NCBI GenBank assembly: GCA_024709225.1
Contig: JANJXC010000104.1
Coordinates: forward strand, 1-64,000
Direction: 5' to 3'
DNA from: Gammaproteobacteria bacterium
GTDB lineage: Bacteria > Pseudomonadota > Gammaproteobacteria > Thiohalomonadales > Thiohalomonadaceae
Length of the DNA stretch: 64,000 bases
The notes beneath the pieces were generated by a model, which saw only the letters and a program-made list of their open reading frames with translations, made no database searches and was not told the DNA's origin. Below are positions 53,337 through 64,000 of the stretch, in pieces (position 1 is the first letter of the stretch; each line of letters begins with the position of its first letter). A program made the position numbers and the translations under genes.

Positions 53337-53413
53337 TGGTCGGGGTAGAGGGATTTGAACCCCCGACATCCTGCTCCCAAAGCAGGCGCGCTACCGGACT
53401 GCGCTATACCCCG
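53337..53413 (-). tRNA. tRNA-Pro (TGG)
   Basis: 77 nt including CCA. Acceptor CGGGGTA/TACCCCG; anticodon loop TTTGGG with TGG. First gene of the Pro-Arg-His tRNA operon. Confidence 0.95.
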
Positions 53414-53460
53414 GATTCAGGAGCCGCGCCCAACCACTGGCGGGACGCGCGAAGCGGGCG

Positions 53461-53489
53461 ATAATACGCGCCGACCGCCGGCGAGTCAA
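53461..53489 (-). promoter_or_regulatory. Promoter of the tRNA Pro-Arg-His operon
   Basis: Minus strand TTGACT (53489-53484), 17 bases, TATTAT (53466-53461), followed by a GC-rich discriminator (CGCCCGC), as expected for stable RNA. Nothing else is evident in 53490-53634 besides the folD leader. Confidence 0.8.
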
Positions 53490-53634
53490 CGCCACCATGC
53501 CACGGTGCGCGGCCGGATAAAGATGCGGCGCAGTATAGCGGAAAACTCCCCCACGCGACCTGCGGCAACCTTGGCTAACCCCGGTCTGCCATGCGATCAT
53601 GTGCGCCCATACTCCTTAAGACAACGGCAAGGTT

Positions 53635-54489
53635 ATGAGCGCGCAGATTATCGACGGCAAGGCCATCGCATCGGGACTCCGCCAGCAGGTCAAGCAACGC
53701 GTCGACGAGCGCGTCGCCAAGGGACTGCGTGCCCCCGGCCTCGCCGTGATCCTGGTGGGCAACGATCCGGCCTCCGAGGTCTATGTGGCGCACAAGCGCA
53801 AGGATTGCGCCGAGGTGGGCTTCGCCTCCCGCGCCTACGACCTCGCCGCCGACACCACGCAGGACAAGCTGCTCACCCTCATCGACGAACTGAACGCCGA
53901 CGCCACGGTGGACGGAATCCTGGTGCAGCTGCCGCTGCCGGCGCACATCGACGCCGAAGAGGTGATCGAGCGCATCCATCCGGACAAGGATGTGGACGGC
54001 TTCCATCCTTATAACATCGGCCGCCTGGCCCTGCGCATGCCGGTGCTGCGCCCCTGCACGCCGCGCGGGGTGATGGTGCTGCTGGAGAGCCTGGGCCAGT
54101 CGCTCAAGGGCATGCACGCGGTGGTGGTCGGCGCCTCCAACATCGTCGGCCGACCCATGGGACTGGAGCTGCTGCTGGCCGGCTGCACCGTCAGCACCTG
54201 CCACCGTTTCACCCGCGACAGTGCGGCCTTGGCGCGCCAGGCCGACATCGTGGTGGTGGCCGTGGGCAAGCCCGGCCTGGTCAAGGCCGACTGGATCAAG
54301 CCCGGTGCCATCGTCATCGACGTCGGCATCAACCGCACCGCCGACGGCAAGCTGGTGGGCGACGTGGACTATGCCGGCGTGAGCCAGGTGGCCGGCTGGA
54401 TCACCCCGGTGCCGGGCGGCGTCGGGCCCATGACCCGCGCCCTGCTGCTGCAGAACACCCTCGACGCCGCCGACAAGCTGCATCAATAA
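53635..54489 (+). CDS. folD: Methylenetetrahydrofolate dehydrogenase/cyclohydrolase
   Basis: A 284-residue bifunctional FolD. Catalytic Tyr-Lys in [46 protein letters not shown]-binding [13 protein letters not shown], and the C-terminal signature [19 protein letters not shown]. It interconverts one-carbon folates for purine, thymidylate and formyl-Met synthesis. ATG 53635 follows AAGGTT. Confidence 0.97.
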   Translation: MSAQIIDGKAIASGLRQQVKQRVDERVAKGLRAPGLAVILVGNDPASEVYVAHKRKDCAEVGFASRAYDLAADTTQDKLLTLIDELNADATVDGILVQLPLPAHIDAEEVIERIHPDKDVDGFHPYNIGRLALRMPVLRPCTPRGVMVLLESLGQSLKGMHAVVVGASNIVGRPMGLELLLAGCTVSTCHRFTRDSAALARQADIVVVAVGKPGLVKADWIKPGAIVIDVGINRTADGKLVGDVDYAGVSQVAGWITPVPGGVGPMTRALLLQNTLDAADKLHQ

Positions 54490-54537
54490 GGCCGTCTTGG
54501 CATCAGCGGCGGGACAACCACCATAGAACCCGCCGCC

Positions 54538-55080
54538 ATGGAACTGCCCGGCCTGCTGCTCGCCGCCCTCTTCGTCTGGGGCGTGATCATCTACAACCTG
54601 CTGGTGCGTGACCGCAACCGCGTGCTCGCCGCCTGGTCGGACATTTCCGTCCAGCTCAAGCGGCGCCACGACCTGTTGCCCAAGCTGGTCGATGCGGTCA
54701 AACAGTACGCCGCCTATGAGCAGGCCACCCTGAGCGCCGTCATCGAACTGCGCACCCGGAGCGAACACGCCACTGCGCTGGCCGAAAAGGGACGCCTGGA
54801 GAGCGCGCTCGGCAGCGGTATGCGCCAGCTGCTGGCAGTGGCGGAGCAGTATCCGGAACTGAAGGCCAACCAGAACTTCCTCGCCCTGCAGCGCGACATC
54901 GCCGCCGTGGAAGACCACCTGCAATACGCCCGCCGCTACTACAACGGCGCGGTGCGCAATCTCAACACCCGTATCGATTCCTTCCCCGACCTGCTGCTGG
55001 CCCGCCCGTTCGGCTTCCGGCAGCAGGATTATTTCGAGCTGGAGTCCGCCGCTGAACGCCAGGATCCGGAGGTCCGCTGA
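54538..55080 (+). CDS. LemA-family membrane protein
   Basis: A 180-residue LemA-like protein: an N-terminal helix (LLLAALFVWGVIIYNLLV) and a helical domain with NRVLAAWSDISVQLKRRHDLLPKLVDAVKQYAAYEQ and LKANQNFLALQRDIAAVEDHLQYARRYYNGAVRNLNTRIDSFP. The role of LemA proteins is not established. It is coupled to the DUF2207 gene by a one-base overlap (TGATG), a common pairing, so the two probably form one envelope complex. Confidence 0.9.
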   Translation: MELPGLLLAALFVWGVIIYNLLVRDRNRVLAAWSDISVQLKRRHDLLPKLVDAVKQYAAYEQATLSAVIELRTRSEHATALAEKGRLESALGSGMRQLLAVAEQYPELKANQNFLALQRDIAAVEDHLQYARRYYNGAVRNLNTRIDSFPDLLLARPFGFRQQDYFELESAAERQDPEVR

Positions 55081-56975
55081 TGCGTCATTGGCTGCTGTTG
55101 CTGCTGCTCATCGCCACCGGTGCTCACGCCGACGAACGCCTCCTCGACTTCCACAGCGCCATCATCGTCTACAGCGACGGCAGCATGCTGGTCACCGAGA
55201 CCCTGCGCGTGCGCGCCGAAGGGCAGCAGATCCGCCGCGGCATCTACCGCGACTTTCCCACCGACTACCGCGACCCGCACGGCAACCGCTACCGTGTCGC
55301 CTTCGATGTCATCGAGGTGCTGCGCGACGGCCGGCGCGAGGACTATCACACCGAGCGCCGCAGCAACGGCGTGCGCGTCTATATCGGCCATGCCGATCGC
55401 CTGCTGCGGCCCGGTGAATACACCTACACCCTGAGCTACCGCACCAACCGCCAGCTCGGCTTCTTCGCTGCACACGACGAGCTGTACTGGAACGTCACCG
55501 GCAATGGCTGGAGCTTCCCCATCGACCGCGCCGCGGCCACCGTACAGCTGCCGCCCTCGCTGGGCGACAGCACGCTCACCCTGGAGGCCTACACCGGCCC
55601 CGCCGGCAGCCAGGACCGGCTGTATCGCGCCGCCCAGACCGATCAGGCCCTGGCCTGGTTCGAGACCACACAGCCGCTGGGCCCGCAGGAGGGCCTGACC
55701 ATCGTCGTGGGCTGGCCCAAGGGGCATGTGCAGAAGCCCACCCAGCAGGAGCAAGTCCGTTACCTACTCGACGACAATCGGGAACTGCTGGTGGCGGGCG
55801 GCGGCCTGCTGCTGCTCACCTTCTATTACCTGATGGTGTGGCACCGCGTCGGCCGCGATCCGGAGCCCGGCGTCATCATCCCGCAGTACGAGCCGCCGCC
55901 GCAGTTCCCGCCCGCCTCGCTGCGCTTCATCCGCCGCATGGGCTATGACCACAAGACCTTTGCCACTGCATTGGTCGGGCTGGCCGTCAAGGGACTGCTA
56001 CGCATCGATTACCTCAACGGACATTACACCGCCCATCGCGAACTGGCGCCGGCCAGCGAACTGGCGCCGGGTGAACAGGCCCTGCTCAAGCACCTGTTCG
56101 ACTCCTCCGACAGCATCACCTTCAAGCAGGAAAACCATCGCCGCATCAAGACGGCCATCGCTGCCCACAAGGCGGCGCTGCAGCGCCATTACGAAAAACT
56201 GTTCTTCGTCACCAACAGCGCCTGGCTGCTGCCGGGGATTCTGTTGTCCCTCGGCACCATGGTTCTTGCCGCCCTGCAACTGCCGCAGGGTGAGGAGGCC
56301 TTCGCCGGCATCTTCATGCTGGTGTGGCTCAGCGGCTGGAGCGTCGGTGTCACCGCGCTGCTCATCGGCGTCGTCACGGCGTGGCGCAGTGCCTTCGACG
56401 GCGGCAGCTACATCGGCGCCCTGGGCATCACAGCCTTCAGTATCCCCTTCCTCGCCGGCGAGGGCTTCGGCCTCTGGGCCCTGCTGCACTTCACCTCACC
56501 GAGCATGGTGGGGGTCCTGCTGGGGGTGCTCGCCCTCAACTTTGCCTTCTATCACCTGCTCAAGGCACCGACCCTGGCCGGCCGCAAACTGCTCGACCGC
56601 ATTGAAGGCCTGCGCCTGTATCTCGACGTGGCGGAGAAGGACGAGCTGCAGCTCAGGCATCCGCCGGAGAAGACCCCACCGCTGTTCGAGCGCCTGCTGC
56701 CCTACGCCATGGCATTGGACGTGGAACAGCGTTGGGGCGAACGCTTTGCCGCGGTCCTCGCCCGGCTCAGTGCCGAGCGGCAGGAGTACAGTCCATCCTG
56801 GTACCGCGGCAGCCACTTCAGCGGCCGCGACCTGGGCGGCTTTGCCGGCAGCCTCGGCGGCGCCATGAGCAGCGCCATCTCATCCTCCTCCAGCGCCCCC
56901 GGCTCCAGTTCCGGCGGTGGCGGCGGCGGCTCTTCGGGAGGCGGCGGTGGTGGTGGCGGTGGTGGTGGCTGGTAG
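55080..56975 (+). CDS. DUF2207 membrane protein with Gly-rich C-terminus
   Basis: A 631-residue protein. Signal peptide (MRHWLLLLLLIATGAHAD), an extracytoplasmic DUF2207 domain (RIYRDFPTDYRD-like: RRGIYRDFPTDYRDPHGNRYRVAF, EYTYTLSYRTNRQLGFF, DELYWNVTGNGWSFPI), a helix near 230, a cytoplasmic part, two to four more helices near 380-490, then a terminal domain that ends in a Ser/Gly run and a poly-Gly stretch closing with Trp. Such Gly-rich tails are typical of this family. Function unknown; partner of LemA. Confidence 0.88.
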   Translation: MRHWLLLLLLIATGAHADERLLDFHSAIIVYSDGSMLVTETLRVRAEGQQIRRGIYRDFPTDYRDPHGNRYRVAFDVIEVLRDGRREDYHTERRSNGVRVYIGHADRLLRPGEYTYTLSYRTNRQLGFFAAHDELYWNVTGNGWSFPIDRAAATVQLPPSLGDSTLTLEAYTGPAGSQDRLYRAAQTDQALAWFETTQPLGPQEGLTIVVGWPKGHVQKPTQQEQVRYLLDDNRELLVAGGGLLLLTFYYLMVWHRVGRDPEPGVIIPQYEPPPQFPPASLRFIRRMGYDHKTFATALVGLAVKGLLRIDYLNGHYTAHRELAPASELAPGEQALLKHLFDSSDSITFKQENHRRIKTAIAAHKAALQRHYEKLFFVTNSAWLLPGILLSLGTMVLAALQLPQGEEAFAGIFMLVWLSGWSVGVTALLIGVVTAWRSAFDGGSYIGALGITAFSIPFLAGEGFGLWALLHFTSPSMVGVLLGVLALNFAFYHLLKAPTLAGRKLLDRIEGLRLYLDVAEKDELQLRHPPEKTPPLFERLLPYAMALDVEQRWGERFAAVLARLSAERQEYSPSWYRGSHFSGRDLGGFAGSLGGAMSSAISSSSSAPGSSSGGGGGGSSGGGGGGGGGGGW

Positions 56976-57193
56976 CGCCCCGAAATGGTGCGTTGTGACA
57001 GCGATTTTTCCTGTTGCCTGGCGATGCCCGCGCGCGCTATTTTTCGCACCTTCGGGCCTGCCCATATTGGCGACCGGCATCCTGCCTTATGTTCAGGATG
57101 AACGGTATGTCGCGGGCGCGTGGATGCGCAGGAGCAATCTCGCCAATTAGGGCCCGTCCACGGACATAACAACAACCTGCACACGAGGCGCCT

Positions 57194-58639
57194 ATGCTGC
57201 TCTGGTTCGTGATTGGCTATCTGGTGATCTCCATCGGCCTCGGCCTGATGGCGGCGATGCGCGTGCACAACTCGCGCGACTACATCGTCGCCGGGCGCCA
57301 CCTGCCGATGTTCATGGTGTTCGCCATGGTGTTCGCCACCTGGTTCGGCGCCGAGACCGTGCTCGGCATCTCGGGCACCTTCCTCACCGACGGCCTCGCC
57401 GGCCTGGTCTCCGACCCCTTCGGCGCCGCGCTGTGTCTGATCCTGTTCGGCCTGTTCTTCGCCCGGCCGCTGTACCGCATGAACCTGCTCACCATCGGCG
57501 ACTTCTACCACAACCGCTACAACAAGCCGGTGGAAATGATCACCTCCATCTGCATCGCCCTGTCCTATCTCGGCTGGGTGGCCGCCCAGGTCACGGCCCT
57601 CGGCCTGGTGTTCAACGTGCTCACCGACGGTGGCATATCGTCGTCCATGGGCATGATCATCGGCGCCGCGGTGGTGCTGCTCTATACCCTGTTCGGCGGC
57701 ATGTGGTCGGTGGCCTTCACCACCGCGGTGCAGATGGTGATTATCGTCATCGGCCTGCTGATCATCACCGTGCTGGTGTCCGACCAGGCCGGTGGCGTCG
57801 CCACGGTGGTCAACCATGCCGCGGCGGCCGGCAAGTTCGAGTTCTGGCCGAGCTTCAGCGCCGCCGAATGGCTCGGCTTCATTGCCGCCTGGGTCACCAT
57901 GGGCTTCGGCTCGATCCCGCAGCAGGACGTGTTCCAGCGCGTCAACGCGGCGAAGAACGAGAGGATCGCGGTAAACGGCACCATCCTCGGCGGCAGCGCC
58001 TACTTCCTGTTCGCCTTCGTGCCGCTGTTCCTTGCCTATGCCGCCACGCAGATTGATCCGGAGATGGTCGCCCGCCTCATCGACGAAGACTCGCAGCTGA
58101 TCCTGCCCACCCTGATCAAGGAACATCTGCCGCTGTATGCGCAGATCATCTTCTACGGTGCCCTGCTGTCGGTGATCATGAGTACCGCCAGCGGTACCCT
58201 GCTGGCACCGTCGGTCACCATCGCGGAAAACGTGATCAAGAATCTGGTCGGACCGATGGACGACCGCCGCTTCCTGTGGCTGACCCGCGCGGTGGTGGTG
58301 TGCTTCGCCGTACTGGTCACCCTCTATTCCCTCTCCTCCGGCACCACCATCCACAAGATGGTGGAGAATGCCTACAAGGTCACCCTGGTCTCCGCCTTCA
58401 TCCCGCTGGTGGCCGGCATCTACTGGAGGCGCGCCACCACCCAGGGCGCCATGCTGGCCATCGTCCTGGGCCTTGGCTCGTGGATCCTGATGGAGATCTT
58501 CCTGCCGGAAGGCGACAGCATCTGGCCGCCGCAGCTGGTCGGTCTACTGTGCGCTGCCATCGGCATGGTGGCCGGCTCGCTGCTGCCTGAGGTCTACGGC
58601 CGTCACCACACGACGCCGGCCGAAGAGTCCCACCTTTAA
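57194..58639 (+). CDS. Sodium:solute symporter family protein
   Basis: A 481-residue transporter with 12-13 helices of the SSS (LeuT-like) family: SRDYIVAGRHLPMFMVFAMVFATWFGAETVLGISG, then FLRPLYRMNLLTIGDFYHNRY, a GGMWSVAFTTAVQMVIIVIG helix, and ASGTLLAPSVTIAENVIKNL. The FWGAET pattern is typical of bacterial SSS proteins with unassigned substrates; proline/pantothenate-type specificity cannot be assigned. It stands alone, 218 bp after the DUF2207 gene; that gap contains a small stem-loop (CATCCTG/CAGGATG, 57078-57100). Confidence 0.9.
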   Translation: MLLWFVIGYLVISIGLGLMAAMRVHNSRDYIVAGRHLPMFMVFAMVFATWFGAETVLGISGTFLTDGLAGLVSDPFGAALCLILFGLFFARPLYRMNLLTIGDFYHNRYNKPVEMITSICIALSYLGWVAAQVTALGLVFNVLTDGGISSSMGMIIGAAVVLLYTLFGGMWSVAFTTAVQMVIIVIGLLIITVLVSDQAGGVATVVNHAAAAGKFEFWPSFSAAEWLGFIAAWVTMGFGSIPQQDVFQRVNAAKNERIAVNGTILGGSAYFLFAFVPLFLAYAATQIDPEMVARLIDEDSQLILPTLIKEHLPLYAQIIFYGALLSVIMSTASGTLLAPSVTIAENVIKNLVGPMDDRRFLWLTRAVVVCFAVLVTLYSLSSGTTIHKMVENAYKVTLVSAFIPLVAGIYWRRATTQGAMLAIVLGLGSWILMEIFLPEGDSIWPPQLVGLLCAAIGMVAGSLLPEVYGRHHTTPAEESHL

Positions 58640-58651
58640 GTCGCCGCCGCC

Positions 58652-59287
58652 ATGATCCAGATACCCGCAGCCAGCGCCGAGGATCTGCGCTTCCAATGCC
58701 TGCTCGATGACCTGATCACCCAGGGCTGGTCGGTGCAGAAGAATTTTCTCACCGCCGATACCGCGGCCATGCTGCGCGCGGAATGCCTGATCCGCTGGCA
58801 AGGCGGCGAGTTCCGCCACGCCGGCGTCGGCCGTGGCGCCGAACTGAAGATCCGTCCCGAGGTGCGTAGCGACCACGTATGCTGGCTCGACCCCACCATC
58901 CCGGACACGCCGCAGCAACAACAGTATTTCGCCACCATGGAACAGTTGCGGCAGGCGGTGAACCGCGCCATCTTTCTCGGCATCTTTCAGTTCGAGGCCT
59001 TCTTTGCCGTCTACCCGCCGGGGAAGTTTTACCAGAAGCACCTCGATCGCTTCCGTGGCAGCGAGGACAGAACACTTACCGCCGTGCTGTACCTGAACGA
59101 AGACTGGAAGGAAGAGGACGGCGGCCAGTTGCGCCTGTATCTGGACGAGGCCGGCGTCGGCCCCCATGTGGACGTACTGCCCGAGGCCGGCACCCTGGCG
59201 GTGTTTCTCACCGAGGGGCGCTGGCACGAGGTATTGCCCGCCACGCGCGAGCGCATGAGTCTGACCGGTTTTTTCAGAACCCGGTAA
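58652..59287 (+). CDS. Prolyl-4-hydroxylase-like Fe(II)/2-oxoglutarate oxygenase
   Basis: A 211-residue oxygenase with the double-stranded beta-helix signature: YPPGKFYQKHLDRF (His-x-Asp of the iron site), LTAVLYLNEDWKEEDGGQLRLYL, and distal WHEVLPATRERMSLTGFFR (His, and Arg for 2-oxoglutarate). It belongs to the P4Hc/EGLN-like group found singly in many proteobacteria, some of which hydroxylate ribosomal or translation proteins; the target here is unknown. Starts 12 bp after the symporter stop, so they may be cotranscribed. Confidence 0.85.
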   Translation: MIQIPAASAEDLRFQCLLDDLITQGWSVQKNFLTADTAAMLRAECLIRWQGGEFRHAGVGRGAELKIRPEVRSDHVCWLDPTIPDTPQQQQYFATMEQLRQAVNRAIFLGIFQFEAFFAVYPPGKFYQKHLDRFRGSEDRTLTAVLYLNEDWKEEDGGQLRLYLDEAGVGPHVDVLPEAGTLAVFLTEGRWHEVLPATRERMSLTGFFRTR

Positions 59288-59290
59288 GAA

Positions 59291-59391
59291 ACTCAAGATT
59301 CAAAATTCAAGGACATTACGCCTTGAACCTTGAACCTTGAACCTTGAATTTTGAATTTTGAATTTTGAATTTTGAATTTTGAATTCAAAAT
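59291..59391. repeat. Tandem heptamer repeats between the oxygenase and mutarotase genes
   Basis: Four tandem CCTTGAA units (59321-59348) are followed by five tandem TTTTGAA units (59349-59383). Inverted counterparts TTCAAAA and TTCAAGG lie on the left (59299-59312), and one partial unit lies on the right. The array folds against itself between two convergent genes. It shares its unit family with the array after mltD. Confidence 0.92.
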
Positions 59392-59392
59392 C

Positions 59393-60298
59393 CTACAACG
59401 CCGCCACCGAATATTCCGCCACCAGGCGATGCACCGCCCCCGGTGCCAGGTTCACCACATCCTCCGCCGCATTGGCCGTCTCCACGCACAGCATGCGCAG
59501 ATAACCGTCGGCACCGAAGTCACCCATCTTCTCCGCCTTCTCGACCCCCGGATTCCACACGATGGTGGAGGCGCTGTGGCGGCTGCGGATGACGATGCGG
59601 CGCCCCAGCACCGGGTCGCGGATCTCGCAGCAGTTGCCGGTACCGAGATAGATGCGATCCACTTCGCCGGCGATGGTCACCGCTCCGCCCTGCTGCTTGC
59701 GCGCCCCGCCGTCCACCTTGTCGATATAGGCGCAGCCTTCGAGGCCGTGCACGGTGGCACGGCTCACGTCACCGACATGGAAATAGGTGTGCAGCGCATC
59801 GCCCAGCACGTAGGGCGTGGTGCCCAGATTGGTGGTTTCCAGCTCCACCTGCAGGGCGGCACCGACGGTGACGATATTGCGCACGCGCAGCGGATGCGGC
59901 TCCTGCGCGCGGGTGGCCGGCGTATCCTCCAGTTCGAAGGCCAGCTGGATGCGGCCATCGTCCAGCGGCGTCACCTGCACGATGCGCCAGTCGACGGTGC
60001 GGGCATAACCGTGGCCCGGCAGCTTGGCATTGCCGGCGTGGGGGCCGAACCAGGGCCAGCACACCGGCACACCGCCGCGGATGGACTTGCCCGCCGCGTA
60101 CTTGGCCTGCTCGCTGACCCATACCACCGCCGACTGCCCCTGCGGCGTCCAGGTGGTGACGTGCGCGCCCTGCAGGGCGATGTCAGCCTGCCCCTGCGCG
60201 GTGCGCACTTCGATCATCACAAAACCGCCCGCCCGCTCCACGAAGCGGACCTTGCCGTCGATACCAAATTGCTGGTTCAGTTGTTCCGCACTTGCCAT
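59393..60298 (-). CDS. D-hexose-6-phosphate mutarotase (YeaD family)
   Basis: A 301-residue aldose-1-epimerase-like protein: LQGAHVTTWTPQGQSAVVWVSEQAKYAAGKSIRGGVPVCWPWFGPH (substrate His and Arg region), DALHTYFHVGDVSRATVHGLEG (catalytic His), and a late FGADGYLRMLCVETAN with the catalytic Glu. It interconverts the alpha and beta anomers of glucose-6-phosphate and related sugars. The stop lies 9 bp from the heptamer array. Confidence 0.92.
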   Translation of the reverse strand: MASAEQLNQQFGIDGKVRFVERAGGFVMIEVRTAQGQADIALQGAHVTTWTPQGQSAVVWVSEQAKYAAGKSIRGGVPVCWPWFGPHAGNAKLPGHGYARTVDWRIVQVTPLDDGRIQLAFELEDTPATRAQEPHPLRVRNIVTVGAALQVELETTNLGTTPYVLGDALHTYFHVGDVSRATVHGLEGCAYIDKVDGGARKQQGGAVTIAGEVDRIYLGTGNCCEIRDPVLGRRIVIRSRHSASTIVWNPGVEKAEKMGDFGADGYLRMLCVETANAAEDVVNLAPGAVHRLVAEYSVAAL

Positions 60299-60434
60299 GT
60301 TGTCCTCTCCCCCGGGCCTCGGTGCCCATGTGTCGCCGCAGGCTAATGGAGCGCACGGCGGAAAACAAGCCGGCTAAACAAATATCACATGGCGCCGATA
60401 AACGACATAAGAGCGGCGGCAGGAGGTGCGGATC

Positions 60435-60592
60435 ATGTCCTACGAAGACCATGTCAGGCAGCTGGATGAGGCGGGTTTCGGGGAAGAGCGCCTGGAGCGC
60501 CTGTGCCGCCAGGAGGCGGTGAACCGCGGCCGCTTGCAGGTGGAGGATGAGGCCACCATGCGGCTGCTGGCTGCCGCCGGCCAGGGCGGCAG

Positions 60593-60599
<7 letters not shown>
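60435..60599 (+). CDS. 54-residue hypothetical small protein
   Basis: An open frame [20 protein letters not shown] ... [14 protein letters not shown], preceded by a full AGGAGG ribosome site 8 bases from ATG 60435. Its composition is that of a short, charged, amphipathic helical protein with one Cys. The last 7 bases overlap the 3' end of the convergent hybrid-kinase gene. No known family recognised. The strong ribosome site and clean termination support translation. Confidence 0.6.
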
Positions 60600-62626
<2,027 letters not shown>

Positions 62627-62731
62627 GTTCGATGTATTATCCGTGAAAGTATCGTGTCCCGCACGCGGGCATCAGGGCCCGCGACCGCAGGCCGCCAGGA
62701 TGGCTAACTCCTCACCATCCTGTCCTGCGGA

Positions 62732-64000
62732 TCAGGCGCGCCGCCAGGTGGTGCCCCCGGCGCCATCCTCCAGCACCACGCCCTGCGCCTTCAGCTCGTC
62801 GCGGATGCGATCGGAGGCGGCCCAGTCCTTGCGCTTGCGCGCCTCCAGGCGCTCGCTGATGAGGCGCTCGATCTCCGCATCGGCCAGGCCGCCGCCGGCG
62901 CCGCCCTGCAGGAAGGCCTGCGGCTCGCGCTGCAGCAGGCCGAGCAGGCCGGCGAGGTGGCGCAGCAGCGCGCCGTGCTGCGCCGCGGCACGCTCGTCGC
63001 TGCCGCGCAGGCGGTTCACCTCGCGCGCCAGGTCGAACAGCACCGCCATCGCCTCCGGTGTGGCGAAATCGTCGTCCATCGCCGCATAGAAGCGTGCCGC
63101 ATAATCCCCCAGCCCCTCGTCCGCCACGGGCAGGACCAGGCCGCGCAGGGTGGTGTACAGCCCGGTGAGCGCCGCCTTGGCGCCGTCCAGGTGCTGATCG
63201 GAATAATTGAGCGGGCTGCGGTAGTGGCTGGCGAGGATGAAGTAGCGCACCACCTCCGGGTCGTACTTCTGCAGCACGTCGCGGATGGTGAAGAAGTTGC
63301 CCAGCGACTTGGACATCTTCTCGTTGTCCACGCGCACGAAGCCGTTGTGGATCCAGTAGTTGACGTACTTGCAGCCGCAGGCCGCCTCGGACTGGGCGAT
63401 TTCGTTTTCGTGGTGCGGGAACTGCAGGTCGAGGCCGCCGCCGTGGATGTCGAAATGGTGGCCGAGCGCCTGGGTGGACATGGCGGAGCATTCGATGTGC
63501 CAGCCGGGACGGCCCGGCCCCCAGGGCGATTCCCACGCCGGCTCGCCCGGCTTGGCCGCCTTCCACAGCACGAAGTCCAGCGGGTCATCCTTGGCCTCGT
63601 CCACCGCCACGCGCTCGCCGGCGCGCAGGTCTTCCACGTTCTTGCCGGACAGCTGGCCGTAGTGCTCGAACTTGCTGACGTCGTAGTAGACGTCGCCATT
63701 GCCGGCGGCATAGGCATAGCCCCTGTCCACCAGGGCCTGGATCATGGCGAGGATTTCCTTGATGTGCAGCGTGGCACGCGGCTCGAGGTCCGGGCGCTGC
63801 ACGCCGAGCGCATCGGCATCCTCATTCATGAACTCGATGAAGCGCTCGGTCAACGCCGTGTACGGCTCGCCGTTGTCGTTGGCGCGCTTGATGATCTTGT
63901 CGTCGATGTCGGTGATGTTGCGCACGTAGGTCAGGTTGCCGGCGCCGTAGATCTTGCGCAGATGGCGGCTGATCACGTCGAACACCACCAGCACCCGCGC
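62732..64000 (-). CDS. cysS: Cysteinyl-tRNA synthetase (N-terminus outside the window)
   Basis: 423 residues from the right edge to the stop at 62732. The zinc/Cys-binding and ligand regions are visible: [61 protein letters not shown] and the ATP-binding KMSKS loop ([13 protein letters not shown]). The HIGH motif lies beyond the edge; the 5' end is missing. It charges tRNA(Cys). The remaining 62627-62731 shows nothing I can identify. Confidence 0.97.
   Translation of the reverse strand, partial: ARVLVVFDVISRHLRKIYGAGNLTYVRNITDIDDKIIKRANDNGEPYTALTERFIEFMNEDADALGVQRPDLEPRATLHIKEILAMIQALVDRGYAYAAGNGDVYYDVSKFEHYGQLSGKNVEDLRAGERVAVDEAKDDPLDFVLWKAAKPGEPAWESPWGPGRPGWHIECSAMSTQALGHHFDIHGGGLDLQFPHHENEIAQSEAACGCKYVNYWIHNGFVRVDNEKMSKSLGNFFTIRDVLQKYDPEVVRYFILASHYRSPLNYSDQHLDGAKAALTGLYTTLRGLVLPVADEGLGDYAARFYAAMDDDFATPEAMAVLFDLAREVNRLRGSDERAAAQHGALLRHLAGLLGLLQREPQAFLQGGAGGGLADAEIERLISERLEARKRKDWAASDRIRDELKAQGVVLEDGAGGTTWRRA

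Noticed and set aside
53100-53413. Integration site of a genomic island at the tRNA operon
   Set aside because: No integrase and no duplicated tRNA 3' end were found on either side.
59291-59391. CRISPR array
   Set aside because: Heptamer units are contiguous with no spacers, and no cas genes are present.

Overview
The window looks like a chromosomal segment of a GC-rich, motile, respiratory gammaproteobacterium. The evidence is the conserved block tig-clpP-clpX-lon-hupB-tRNA(Val)-tRNA(Asp)-ppiD, the rnhA/dnaQ/gloB/mltD neighbourhood, yejABEF, CheV, an Aer-type chemoreceptor, and helper proteins for nitric oxide reductase. The genus cannot be fixed from the sequence. I see no rRNA, CRISPR array, insertion sequence or prophage.

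Layout. 1-3 kb: tail of a ferredoxin-type protein, a VF530-family protein, dbpA and a TauD-like dioxygenase. 3.1-14.6 kb: a ten-gene, tightly packed minus-strand signalling operon. It encodes two histidine kinases, five proteins with receiver domains, an MglA-like Ras-type GTPase, an HD-GYP protein, an HDOD protein, and a type II secretion/type IV pilus E-type ATPase with an N-terminal receiver domain. Its first gene encodes an excisionase-like HTH fused to a receiver, and its promoter carries three 9-bp-phased direct repeats. 14.7-20 kb: an Aer-like chemoreceptor behind a sigma-28-type promoter, norEF-like genes, apbE, cheV and cheW. 20-34 kb: a nested inverted repeat, dnaQ, rnhA, a methyltransferase, gloB, mltD, the yejABEF peptide importer, fabI, a dicarboxylate/glutamate-type symporter and ppiD. 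34-41.5 kb: the protein quality-control block and four tRNAs.

41.5-53 kb is the most unusual region. A PspF-like sigma-54 activator is followed by a PCu(A)C copper chaperone, TonB-ExbD-ExbB, a small membrane protein and a TonB-dependent receptor. Divergent to these is a translationally coupled operon: a His-rich DUF4198-like anchored protein, a membrane polyferredoxin, a double-cubane-cluster (HgdB/YjiM-like) protein, its ASKHA-family activator ATPase, and a CcdA/SafE-like membrane protein. The 612-bp divergent spacer holds two FNR-type boxes, TGTGT-N6-ACACA palindromes and a sigma-54-type -24/-12 element; a third FNR-type box lies before the activator gene. I read this as an anaerobically controlled module joining outer-membrane metal or cofactor uptake to an ATP-driven, very low-potential reductase. 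Its substrate is unknown.

53-64 kb: a three-tRNA operon (Pro, Arg, His), folD, a LemA/DUF2207 pair, a sodium:solute symporter, a prolyl-hydroxylase-like enzyme, a hexose-6-phosphate mutarotase, a 54-residue small protein, a CHASE-type hybrid kinase and the 5'-truncated cysS. Tandem heptamer repeats (ATTCAAG/CTTGAAT type) sit in two convergent intergenic gaps, after mltD and after the prolyl-hydroxylase-like gene.

All motif matches were made by eye. Operon and regulator assignments are inferences unless stated otherwise.
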